Below the pieces are notes generated by a model, which had not been told where the DNA came from, did no database searches, and saw nothing but the letters and a program-made list of their open reading frames with translations. DNA of 5,188 nt from an uncultured Bacilli bacterium (lineage in GTDB: Bacteria > Bacillota_I > Bacilli_A > RF39 > UBA660). The stretch lies in NCBI GenBank assembly GCA_944333305.1, contig CALVKV010000091.1, positions 1-5,188 of the forward strand. The letters are read 5' to 3'. Position numbers and translations under genes: made by a program. Positions 1 to 5,188 of this stretch are shown here, in pieces (position 1 is the first letter of the stretch; each line of letters starts with the position of its first letter).

Positions 1-2
1 TT

Positions 3-2897
3 TATTTTAATGAAGAAAAAAACGTTTATTGTATTAAGCCTGAATATATTGATTCTTTCTTTAGTGTAGATAAAGATGGTGTAGTTAGTGATGTTAATAA
101 AATAAATAGTTTTTATAATGAAAATGTTGATAATGTAGCTAAAAGTATTGCACAAAGTACTACTTCAATTACTGATGAATTACTTGAATCTGATATAAGG
201 GCTTTAATGGCTTCTGCTACTGAAGCAGATGATGCTGATATATGGGATGCAAAAAAAGTTAAGAATGTTTTTTATAAAGCTTTAAAGGGAAAATTTAAAA
301 AATCATATATTGACAGTATTGTTGATGACGTTAACATTATAGATGCTAATGAATGGGAAAGTTTTGTTAAAAAAAGGGGCCATAGTAGTAGTGTTCTTGG
401 CTTTGTAGATAAAAATCATAATGTATATTTTCCTTCAAATTCAAGTATGCATAATGTTATACATGAATTATTTCATAAGTTTTCAGAAGTTAGAAATAAA
501 AAAATTAAAACTTCTAAAGGAACAGAAATACAGGCTTCAGGAATAATTGAACTTTATTCAGATGGCACTAATAATATCCTTTCAAATGAATGTTTAACTG
601 ATTATTTAGCATCAAAATATTATGATCAAAAAATTTATTATTATAATTATGATGATGTAGGAATAAGATTGTGGGAGAGAATAGATAATGCACTTTATGA
701 ACTGTATGGTGAAAATGATATTTTATTAGATAGTTATTTGAATAATGACCCTGATACTATAAGAAGTATTTTTGATAGGTACGTTTATGATGGTGCATAT
801 ACTGAATTATCTAAAGAGTTAGGACGTTTTTTTGGAAATTCTAAAATAAGTGGGCTAGTCAGTCAATTTGAGAAAGCAATAAATACTATGGGTATTAAAG
901 AAAGAGTCTATTCTATTTTTAATAATACAAGTTCTAATGAACAGCATGAAAATATTGATAATAATATTAAAGAAGCTTCTAGCAATAAAGAGAATGAAGA
1001 AAGTGGTAGCTTTATATTAATGAATCCACGTACTTATAGAAATTTAGATAATTTATTTAATGATATTAGTGAAAGATGTGGTAAAGAAAACGCTATAAAA
1101 TATTTAGAAGATTATATTAAGACAGGAGATAAAAATGCATTAGCTACGTCTACTTTTATATTATTTAAAAAATTTGATGGTTTAAATACTGCTGATATGA
1201 AGAGATATTTATTAATGAAAGGTTATATATCAGAAGAAAACTATGATAGGTTACTGATAGATAGAAGAAAATCTAGTGATTTTAAAAAAATAAATGAAAA
1301 GAGTTTAGAACTAAAAGCAGAAGACTATTTTGATTATTGTAATGAAAATAATAAAAGGATAAGAGGGGTATGGGTAATAACCGATAGACAGTCTGTATTT
1401 TATAGTCAAGTTCTTAAAGATGATTTTGCTACTCATAATGAAATAGCAGCTAATATAGAAACAGAAATATATAATGATAATCAAAGAAGATATTTTGATG
1501 TAAGGCCAAGAAATGCTATGATGGCTTCAACTGGTGTTGAATTAGCTATCTTTATGCCAGATGATGGAAATTTAAGTTATAGCCAAGCTGAATTTATAAT
1601 AAATGAACTAAATATTGTAGAAAAGTTTAATGACAATGAAGAAAACACTAGAAAAATTAAAATAGATTTATACGATTCGCTCGGTAAAGAAAGCAAATAT
1701 GATATAACAAGTAAAGAAGACATAAAAATGCTAAAAGATAAAATTAAGTCTGAAGTTACTCATAATATAATACCAAGTAGCAAAGCAGAAAAAATTATAG
1801 GTGATACGTTATCTGATGAAGAAATAAAAAATAATATATTATCTAATTTAAATATTAATAATGTTCATAGTGTTTCTGATTTACTTTCTTTACTTGGAGA
1901 TTGTTTTGATTACTATCAGGATAGTTATTATAAAAATATATTTTTGGAATTGTTTCCTAATTATTTAAATATAAAGGGTTTGTCTTATTTGTTGCATGTA
2001 TTAGGCGTGCTAGATGAAAAAATAGAAAATGCTACTTTGGAAAATATTGAAGAAAAAACTTATAATATTATAAAAGCCAGTTTTAAAAACGTAAAAACAT
2101 TTTCTGATTTAATAAGACAGTTGAATATTATTAATTTATATAAAAATAATAACTTAATTGAGAAGCTACCAAATTTTGAGTTATTGTTAAAATTATGTGA
2201 AAATATAGATGATAAAGATAGTCAAACTCTTAATAAATTACTTGAAGATACACATTCCTATGAAGATATTATTAAAGTAATTACACGATTTTCTCAAAAT
2301 GAAATTAGAAATGACTTATTAGAAAAACAAGATGAACTAAAAAAATATAATAATTCTTTAGAAGAGATAAAGATAGCTAAAAACATAATCGCTTCCAAAA
2401 ATCATCTTAATGAATTAATTGATGATAGAAAAGAAAAACACAAAATGAGAAATGAATATATTTTTAAGTTAGAAGAAAATAATAGTGAAATTACTAGTGA
2501 AAAAAGTCACCAAGAAACTATTAACATGTTAATTAAAAAAACTTCTAGTAATTTTATTAAAAGACTTATTTATAGGAAAAGGATAAAACAGTATAAGCAG
2601 GATTTGCAAGAATCTATAAATAAAATAGAGTCATTAAAAAAAGACAATCAAAATATTGCAGTTAATATAGATAGCTTGACTACAGAGATTAAATCTATAG
2701 AAACAGAATTTAAAAGTATTACACAGTTTGATTATGTTCCAGATAGTACAAGTGCAATGGATAATTACTATCAAAGAAATATAACTGAACACGAAAAAAT
2801 TACATTAGAAAATATTGAAAGGTTAAATAAAGATATAAATAGTCTAAATAAAACATTAGAAGAAATTGATAAGTCAAATATTTTAAATAACAATTAG
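3..2897 (+). CDS. Large protein with gluzincin metallopeptidase domain and C-terminal coiled coil (5' partial)
   Basis: The frame is open from the left edge, so the true start lies outside the window; 964 residues are visible. The ATG at 207 has a weak AAGGG before it, but 68 open codons precede it, so I treat it as internal. Residues 154-158 are HELFH and residues 195-200 are NECLTD. This fits HExxH plus a downstream NExxxD glutamate, the zinc-ligand layout of thermolysin-like and lethal-factor-like gluzincins, so peptide-bond hydrolysis is inferred. The segment before it (GFVDKNHNVYFPS) looks like the strand pair that commonly precedes the catalytic helix. Residues about 455-580 form a mixed alpha/beta-looking domain I do not recognise (W457, H478, then FMPDDG). 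Residues about 596-765 look helical, and 767-964 are Lys/Glu/Asn-rich predicted coiled coil. No signal peptide or membrane segment is seen. The gene stands apart from the promoter-led cluster downstream. A role as a large T7SS substrate or toxin-like effector is inference from its neighbours; the CDS itself is secure. Confidence 0.9.
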   Translation, partial: YFNEEKNVYCIKPEYIDSFFSVDKDGVVSDVNKINSFYNENVDNVAKSIAQSTTSITDELLESDIRALMASATEADDADIWDAKKVKNVFYKALKGKFKKSYIDSIVDDVNIIDANEWESFVKKRGHSSSVLGFVDKNHNVYFPSNSSMHNVIHELFHKFSEVRNKKIKTSKGTEIQASGIIELYSDGTNNILSNECLTDYLASKYYDQKIYYYNYDDVGIRLWERIDNALYELYGENDILLDSYLNNDPDTIRSIFDRYVYDGAYTELSKELGRFFGNSKISGLVSQFEKAINTMGIKERVYSIFNNTSSNEQHENIDNNIKEASSNKENEESGSFILMNPRTYRNLDNLFNDISERCGKENAIKYLEDYIKTGDKNALATSTFILFKKFDGLNTADMKRYLLMKGYISEENYDRLLIDRRKSSDFKKINEKSLELKAEDYFDYCNENNKRIRGVWVITDRQSVFYSQVLKDDFATHNEIAANIETEIYNDNQRRYFDVRPRNAMMASTGVELAIFMPDDGNLSYSQAEFIINELNIVEKFNDNEENTRKIKIDLYDSLGKESKYDITSKEDIKMLKDKIKSEVTHNIIPSSKAEKIIGDTLSDEEIKNNILSNLNINNVHSVSDLLSLLGDCFDYYQDSYYKNIFLELFPNYLNIKGLSYLLHVLGVLDEKIENATLENIEEKTYNIIKASFKNVKTFSDLIRQLNIINLYKNNNLIEKLPNFELLLKLCENIDDKDSQTLNKLLEDTHSYEDIIKVITRFSQNEIRNDLLEKQDELKKYNNSLEEIKIAKNIIASKNHLNELIDDRKEKHKMRNEYIFKLEENNSEITSEKSHQETINMLIKKTSSNFIKRLIYRKRIKQYKQDLQESINKIESLKKDNQNIAVNIDSLTTEIKSIETEFKSITQFDYVPDSTSAMDNYYQRNITEHEKITLENIERLNKDINSLNKTLEEIDKSNILNNN
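462..602 (+). other. Zinc-binding and catalytic motifs of the metallopeptidase domain
   Basis: Codons at 462-476 spell HELFH: the two His would be zinc ligands and the Glu the general base. Codons at 585-602 spell NECLTD, whose Glu (codon 588) would be the third zinc ligand, 38 residues after the second His. The NExxxD form matches the thermolysin NEAISD pattern. The overall layout also recalls lethal-factor-type toxin peptidases. The motif residues are seen directly; their function is by family analogy. Confidence 0.72.
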
Positions 2898-2937
2898 TAT
2901 ATTAATTTAACGAAGATAAATAAGTTTTGTAAATTAT

Positions 2938-2955
2938 TGTCAAATTTATTTGACA
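2938..2955. repeat. Perfect inverted repeat overlapping the -35 box, candidate operator
   Basis: TGTCAAA (2938-2944) and TTTGACA (2949-2955) are exact reverse complements around a TTTA centre. The right arm contains the whole -35 hexamer of the promoter below, so a dimeric regulator bound here would compete with RNA polymerase. A terminator for the upstream gene is less likely, because the stem is AT-rich and no T-run follows. In a 70-80% AT region such a repeat could also arise by chance. Confidence 0.45.
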
Positions 2956-2978
2956 GTTAAGCATTGATATATTATGAT
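2950..2978 (+). promoter_or_regulatory. Sigma-A type promoter for the ESX-like gene and following operon
   Basis: TTGACA at 2950-2955 matches the -35 consensus exactly. After exactly 17 bases comes TATGAT at 2973-2978, 5 of 6 matches to TATAAT. Transcription would begin near 2985, giving a leader of about 45 bases before the ATG at 3030. No extended -10 TG is present. This is the only near-consensus promoter I found in the window and probably serves all genes to its right. Confidence 0.8.
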
Positions 2979-2985
2979 TTAATTA

Positions 2986-3000
2986 GATAGGTTAACTATC
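2986..3000 (+). other. Small hairpin at the predicted mRNA 5' end
   Basis: GATAG (2986-2990) pairs with CTATC (2996-3000) around the loop GTTAA, starting one or two bases after the predicted transcription start. A 5'-terminal hairpin can slow 5'-end-dependent decay, which would suit an abundant transcript. It could equally be a DNA operator half-site pair. A five-base-pair stem is weak evidence. Confidence 0.35.
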
Positions 3001-3029
3001 AAATAATAATAAGAAAGAAGGTATGAAAA

Positions 3030-3671
3030 ATGGCAATGACAGGATTTGATCCAGAACTTGTGTATAATTGTATTAAGTCTGAACAAAATGCATATGAAAC
3101 AATAGTAGAAGCTTTAGGAGATACCATGCAAAGTTCTTTTGTAGATAAAATGGGAACTTTATGGGCATGTAATCAAGCACAAAAATTCTTTAATAATTCA
3201 TTTAAACCAGCAATTGATGATACTATTAGAGCTTGTACGACAACTTTTGAAAGCGTAGTTAATAGCATTAATAGTGCAGGACAAGCATGGGCTGCGCGAA
3301 CTGAGTCAAGCTATTCTCCGCAATCATTTAAAGCTAGTTATAAGGTAATTGATACAAGTGTAATTAAAGAAAATATTGGCGGTATTAGAGGTATTGATTT
3401 AGAAGCAGCAAGTGCAACTGTAATAGGATTATCTGCCGTTCAGACTGCTTTAAATACAGCATTAGCATTAGCAAAAACTGCTGTTCAAAATTCTGGCTTT
3501 TTAGGTCAAAATCAAGAAGAAACATTAATAAGTAAACTTAATGAAATTAGCACTAGTATTGATGATGTTTTTAGTCAAACTTCAGATGAGTTAAAAACTT
3601 ATATGCAAGAAACTACAACTGCTTATGGTGATACTGGTACCAAGATAGCAACAGCTTTTGCAGGAGAATAA
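3030..3671 (+). CDS. ESX/WXG100-like helical protein, candidate T7SS substrate (213 aa)
   Basis: The protein is Ala/Thr/Ser-rich, has no signal peptide or clear membrane segment, and looks all-helical. The first ~100 residues have the length and layout of a WXG100 hairpin: helix, a turn at LWACNQAQKFF with W45, then a second helix reaching W87. The Gly of WxG is Cys47. A second helical pair follows (about 124-154 and 161-195) around a GFLG turn at 156-159, so the protein looks like two hairpins in tandem. WXG100 proteins are small dimeric substrates of type VII secretion; that role here is inferred. No clear YxxxD/E export motif is present at the C-terminus. The start is set by AGAAGG at 3016-3021, eight bases before the ATG; an ATG at 3023 is out of frame and soon closes. 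Being first after a strong promoter, and richer in G+C (about 34% over 3181-3480) than the next gene (about 20% over 3781-4080), it is probably highly expressed. Confidence 0.85.
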   Translation: MAMTGFDPELVYNCIKSEQNAYETIVEALGDTMQSSFVDKMGTLWACNQAQKFFNNSFKPAIDDTIRACTTTFESVVNSINSAGQAWAARTESSYSPQSFKASYKVIDTSVIKENIGGIRGIDLEAASATVIGLSAVQTALNTALALAKTAVQNSGFLGQNQEETLISKLNEISTSIDDVFSQTSDELKTYMQETTTAYGDTGTKIATAFAGE

Positions 3672-3673
3672 GC

Positions 3674-3698
3674 TATTTAGAAATTTATTTTCTAAATA
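3674..3698 (+). repeat. AT-rich inverted repeat between the ESX-like gene and the next gene
   Basis: TATTTAGAAA (3674-3683) and TTTCTAAATA (3689-3698) are perfect 10-base complementary arms around TTTAT, beginning three bases after the TAA stop. Only one G-C pair is present in the stem, so on its own it is unlikely to terminate. It may protect the 3' end of the upstream message or act with the second hairpin just downstream. Confidence 0.5.
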
Positions 3699-3703
3699 TA
3701 TGG

Positions 3704-3724
3704 AAACTACATTTTGTAGTTTTT
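3704..3724 (+). terminator. Weak intrinsic terminator or attenuator after the ESX-like gene
   Basis: AAACTACA (3704-3711) pairs with TGTAGTTT (3715-3722) around TTT, and the right arm runs into a T-run (GTAGTTTTT, then ATATATTT). The stem has two C-G pairs, which is poor for a full stop. Partial termination would fit: a plentiful short transcript for the ESX-like gene and less read-through to the genes after it, which have no promoter of their own that I can see. Confidence 0.5.
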
Positions 3725-3743
3725 ATATATTTGGAAAATGGTT

Positions 3744-3750
3744 AGGTGAT
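3744..3750 (+). promoter_or_regulatory. Ribosome binding site that decides the start at 3754
   Basis: AGGTGAT lies just before the ATG at 3754 and matches the sites of the next two genes. An in-frame ATG at 3700 has no such site and would place the terminator-like hairpin inside the coding region, so 3754 is preferred. Confidence 0.7.
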
Positions 3751-3753
3751 ACT

Positions 3754-4317
3754 ATGGAGATTAATGTATTAGCACTTGAAAAAGAATATGATTTATTATC
3801 AAAAAGTATAGAGTCTTTTTATGAAAATATTTTAAATATTTATAATGAACTTAATTGGGCCAGTGGTTATTGGAATGATTTTCATGCAAGACTTTTCTTT
3901 ACGAATATAAATTCAGAAAAAATTAAGCTTAATAATACATATAATGAACTTAAATCTTTAAATGATATTTATACTTTTTTAATAGAGCAGTATAAAAATA
4001 TTGGTAACAAAATTAGAGTTAATTTAGAAGAAAAAAATAAGATAATTACTAAGTTTAATGATTTTAGGGAGGAAATTAATGAGTTAGTTTCCCTATATAA
4101 TGACTTAGATTTAAGTTTTTGTGCAGGAACTATTGCAAATAAGTTGTTGAAACAAAAACAAGATTTAATAAAAATAAAAGAAAATTTAGTGGCAGATAAA
4201 GAAAAAATTAGAAATATTTTTGAGAAGATAGAACAAGCAGAAAAAGATGTTAATTTAAGGTTATCCAAGATAAATATTGAAGTAATAAAAGAAGTAGATA
4301 TTAATGAATTTATGTAG
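3754..4317 (+). CDS. Helical coiled-coil protein with WASGYW turn, T7SS-cassette partner candidate (187 aa)
   Basis: I do not recognise a named family. The protein is almost wholly helical and Lys/Glu/Asn/Ile-rich, with long heptad-like stretches over about 55-120 and 135-178. Near the N-terminus, helix 1 (about 4-32) is followed by a turn with W35 and W40 (NWASGYWNDFHARLFF) and a second helix. This resembles the W-turn-F hairpin of WXG100-like proteins, enlarged by extra coiled coil. No signal peptide or membrane segment is seen from the chosen start. Its TAG stop overlaps the ribosome binding site of the next gene, with nine bases between genes, so the two are probably translationally coupled. 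In T7SS substrate operons of Bacillota, small helical proteins bind the large substrate before export; a partner or co-substrate role is inferred from that. Its G+C is very low (about 20% over 3781-4080). Confidence 0.8.
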   Translation: MEINVLALEKEYDLLSKSIESFYENILNIYNELNWASGYWNDFHARLFFTNINSEKIKLNNTYNELKSLNDIYTFLIEQYKNIGNKIRVNLEEKNKIITKFNDFREEINELVSLYNDLDLSFCAGTIANKLLKQKQDLIKIKENLVADKEKIRNIFEKIEQAEKDVNLRLSKINIEVIKEVDINEFM

Positions 4318-4320
4318 GTG
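4316..4320 (+). promoter_or_regulatory. Ribosome binding site overlapping the previous stop codon, sets start at 4327
   Basis: AGGTG lies six bases before the ATG at 4327 and shares bases with the TAG stop at 4315-4317. The GTG at 4318, in frame with the next gene, is part of this site rather than a start. The overlap suggests coupled translation. Confidence 0.75.
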
Positions 4321-4326
4321 ATAAAG

Positions 4327-4623
4327 ATGAATGGTAATTTTCTTAGTACTGAGGAAATATCTAAAGCTATTAAAAATTTAGAAGTAGAGACAAAAGATGA
4401 ACAATTAAATATTGAAGATATTAATGCAGCTATTGAATCGTTAAACCTTAATTATAAAACAGATAATTCTGATAAGTTAAATAATTTGGCTTTAAACTTT
4501 AAAAATAAATTTAAGACTATTGTTTCTATTCATGATAATAATATATTAGTTTTAAAAAAGAATATGGAAACTTATATTGCAACTAGTGAGAAAATATCTA
4601 AGATGTTTGATGATATCGGTTAG
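4327..4623 (+). CDS. Small helical WXG100-sized protein (98 aa), function unknown
   Basis: No named family is recognised. Its 98 residues match the size of WXG100 proteins, and its plan is similar: a helical N-terminal half (about 29-40), a turn at NYKTDNSDKL with Y43 where WXG100 proteins carry Trp, then a long second helix (about 48-93). There is no Trp or Cys at all, so it is at best a highly diverged hairpin. The N-terminal segment FLSTEEISKAIKNLE may be a separate short helix. The gene lies nine bases after the previous gene and 13 before the next, clearly one operon. A role as helical partner or chaperone of a secreted neighbour is inferred from position and shape only. Confidence 0.78.
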   Translation: MNGNFLSTEEISKAIKNLEVETKDEQLNIEDINAAIESLNLNYKTDNSDKLNNLALNFKNKFKTIVSIHDNNILVLKKNMETYIATSEKISKMFDDIG

Positions 4624-4624
4624 T

Positions 4625-4630
4625 GAGGTG
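4625..4630 (+). promoter_or_regulatory. Ribosome binding site that sets the start at 4637
   Basis: GAGGTG sits six bases before the ATG at 4637, directly after the stop of the previous gene. A longer reading from the TTG at 4577 would overlap that gene by 47 bases without a comparable site. Confidence 0.78.
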
Positions 4631-4636
4631 CTAATT

Positions 4637-4879
4637 ATGGATGATGAATTAATTAAAGAAAAGTATAGACAATTATTAAATAAGCTTTATTATATTAAAA
4701 CTAAATATCATGAACTTGATAAGGCTTTTGATGACTTAAAAGTAAGCATTAAGGAAAATTTAGTAATAGATGAGGAAATAGTGGTAGATGATAGTTTTAA
4801 CAATATAAAAAGTACTGTTAATTCATTAGAAAATGAATTAGTAAACAATATAATACCTAATGTTAGTAATAGAATATAA
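4637..4879 (+). CDS. Small helical-hairpin protein (80 aa), function unknown
   Basis: The 80-residue product has two predicted amphipathic helices (about 3-41 and 53-78) joined by an acidic, beta-prone link, NLVIDEEIVVDDSF. It has no Trp or Cys, no signal peptide and no membrane segment. I cannot assign a family with certainty. In size and shape it recalls the short helical proteins placed just before LXG-type genes in Bacillota T7SS operons, which bind the N-terminal domain of the substrate. That comparison is an inference from general features. It is third in the run of small genes and lies 31 bases before the last gene, so it is a candidate direct partner of that product. Confidence 0.78.
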   Translation: MDDELIKEKYRQLLNKLYYIKTKYHELDKAFDDLKVSIKENLVIDEEIVVDDSFNNIKSTVNSLENELVNNIIPNVSNRI

Positions 4880-4910
4880 AATTATAAGGTAAATAAAAGG
4901 GAGGCTTGCT

Positions 4911-5188
4911 ATGGATAAGATAAAAGTAGCGATTGATGTATCAAAAGCCATGGCTAATTTAAATAAGTTTGTTACTGATAGTATTAATTCCTCTAAAACT
5001 AATAATAGTAAGCCTGTTGAAAGTATAGATTTAGATTATGTTAGTAAAGATACAGAAGTTAATCAAACAGATATTTCTAGTAGTCAAGTAGATGTTTCTA
5101 ATATAGCGAATGGTTATAATATAGAAAATACAGATTTAAAGACATATCAAGCTAGTTTAGAAAAAGAATTAGAGTTATATCAGACTAT
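4911..5188 (+). CDS. N-terminal part of an unidentified protein, candidate large T7SS substrate (3' partial)
   Basis: The start is clear: GGGAGG at 4899-4904, the strongest Shine-Dalgarno in the window, lies six bases before the ATG, and an in-frame stop precedes it at 4893. The 92 visible codons stay open to the right edge. Residues 1-22 form a likely amphipathic helix (KIKVAIDVSKAMANLNKF). Residues 25-75 are rich in Ser, Asn, Asp and Thr and look like a flexible linker. From residue 77 another charged helix begins (LKTYQASLEKELELY). There is no signal peptide, Trp or recognisable motif. Its position after three small helical genes is where a large LXG-type substrate would be expected, but nothing in the visible part proves this or shows its length. 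Confidence 0.8.
   Translation, partial: MDKIKVAIDVSKAMANLNKFVTDSINSSKTNNSKPVESIDLDYVSKDTEVNQTDISSSQVDVSNIANGYNIENTDLKTYQASLEKELELYQT

Noticed and set aside
207..209. ATG as the start of the metallopeptidase gene
   Set aside because: The same frame is open for all 68 codons before it back to the window edge, with protein-like composition. A weak AAGGG before it is not enough to make it the start.
3658..3753. Longer form of the 187-residue protein from TTG at 3658 or ATG at 3700
   Set aside because: These starts lack a ribosome binding site, the first overlaps the preceding gene, and both would make the terminator-like hairpin coding. AGGTGAT before 3754 fits the neighbouring genes.
3969..4268. 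Minus-strand reading frame of 99 codons
   Set aside because: It lies fully inside a well-supported + strand gene with a good ribosome binding site, and its Ser/Phe/Leu-rich product is what an antisense reading of AT-rich helical coding sequence gives.
4318..4326. GTG at 4318 as the start of the 98-residue protein
   Set aside because: This GTG is part of the AGGTG ribosome binding site for the ATG at 4327.
4577..4636. Longer form of the 80-residue protein from TTG at 4577
   Set aside because: It would overlap the previous gene by 47 bases; the ATG at 4637 has GAGGTG at good spacing.
1..5188. Mollicutes code in which TGA encodes Trp
   Set aside because: All eight Trp codons in the genes are TGG and no gene contains an in-frame TGA, despite very low G+C.
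1..5188. tRNA, rRNA, CRISPR array, insertion sequence or attachment site
   Set aside because: No cloverleaf, rRNA-like stretch, regularly spaced repeats, transposase or terminal inverted repeats were seen; non-coding gaps are all 132 bases or shorter.

Overview
The window is very AT-rich. Hand counts over samples give about 20-34% G+C depending on the gene. All confident genes lie on the + strand. All eight Trp codons in the genes are TGG, and no gene has an in-frame TGA, so the standard bacterial code applies rather than the Mycoplasma/Spiroplasma code. Composition, AGGTG-type ribosome binding sites and gene content suggest a low-GC Bacillota member, for example an uncultured gut Bacilli or RF39-like lineage. 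That placement is inference.

Left part (3-2897): the 3' portion of one large gene, open from the left edge of the window. The visible 964 residues carry a gluzincin-type zinc metallopeptidase signature (HELFH, then NECLTD) near the visible start. A mixed domain I do not recognise follows, then a helical stretch, then about 200 residues of predicted coiled coil at the C-terminus.

Middle (2898-3029): a 132-base intergenic region with a near-consensus sigma-A promoter (TTGACA, 17 bases, TATGAT). A perfect inverted repeat overlaps its -35 box, and a small hairpin sits at the expected RNA 5' end. This promoter should drive the rest of the window.

Right part (3030-5188): five closely packed genes. 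The first encodes a 213-residue helical protein resembling WXG100/ESX substrates of type VII secretion (T7SS), with a WAC variant of the WxG turn. It is separated by two AT-rich hairpins, the second terminator-like, from three small, mostly helical proteins (187, 98 and 80 residues). These lead into the start of a further gene that runs off the right edge.

The order (ESX-like gene, small helical partners, larger gene) resembles the arrangement of T7SS substrate cassettes in Bacillota, where small helical proteins escort LXG-type substrates. My working reading is a T7SS-like substrate cassette. The metallopeptidase would be the large product of a preceding cassette, and the truncated last gene the large product of this one. 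No secretion ATPase (EssC), membrane component or immunity gene is visible, so the assignment rests on motifs and layout only.
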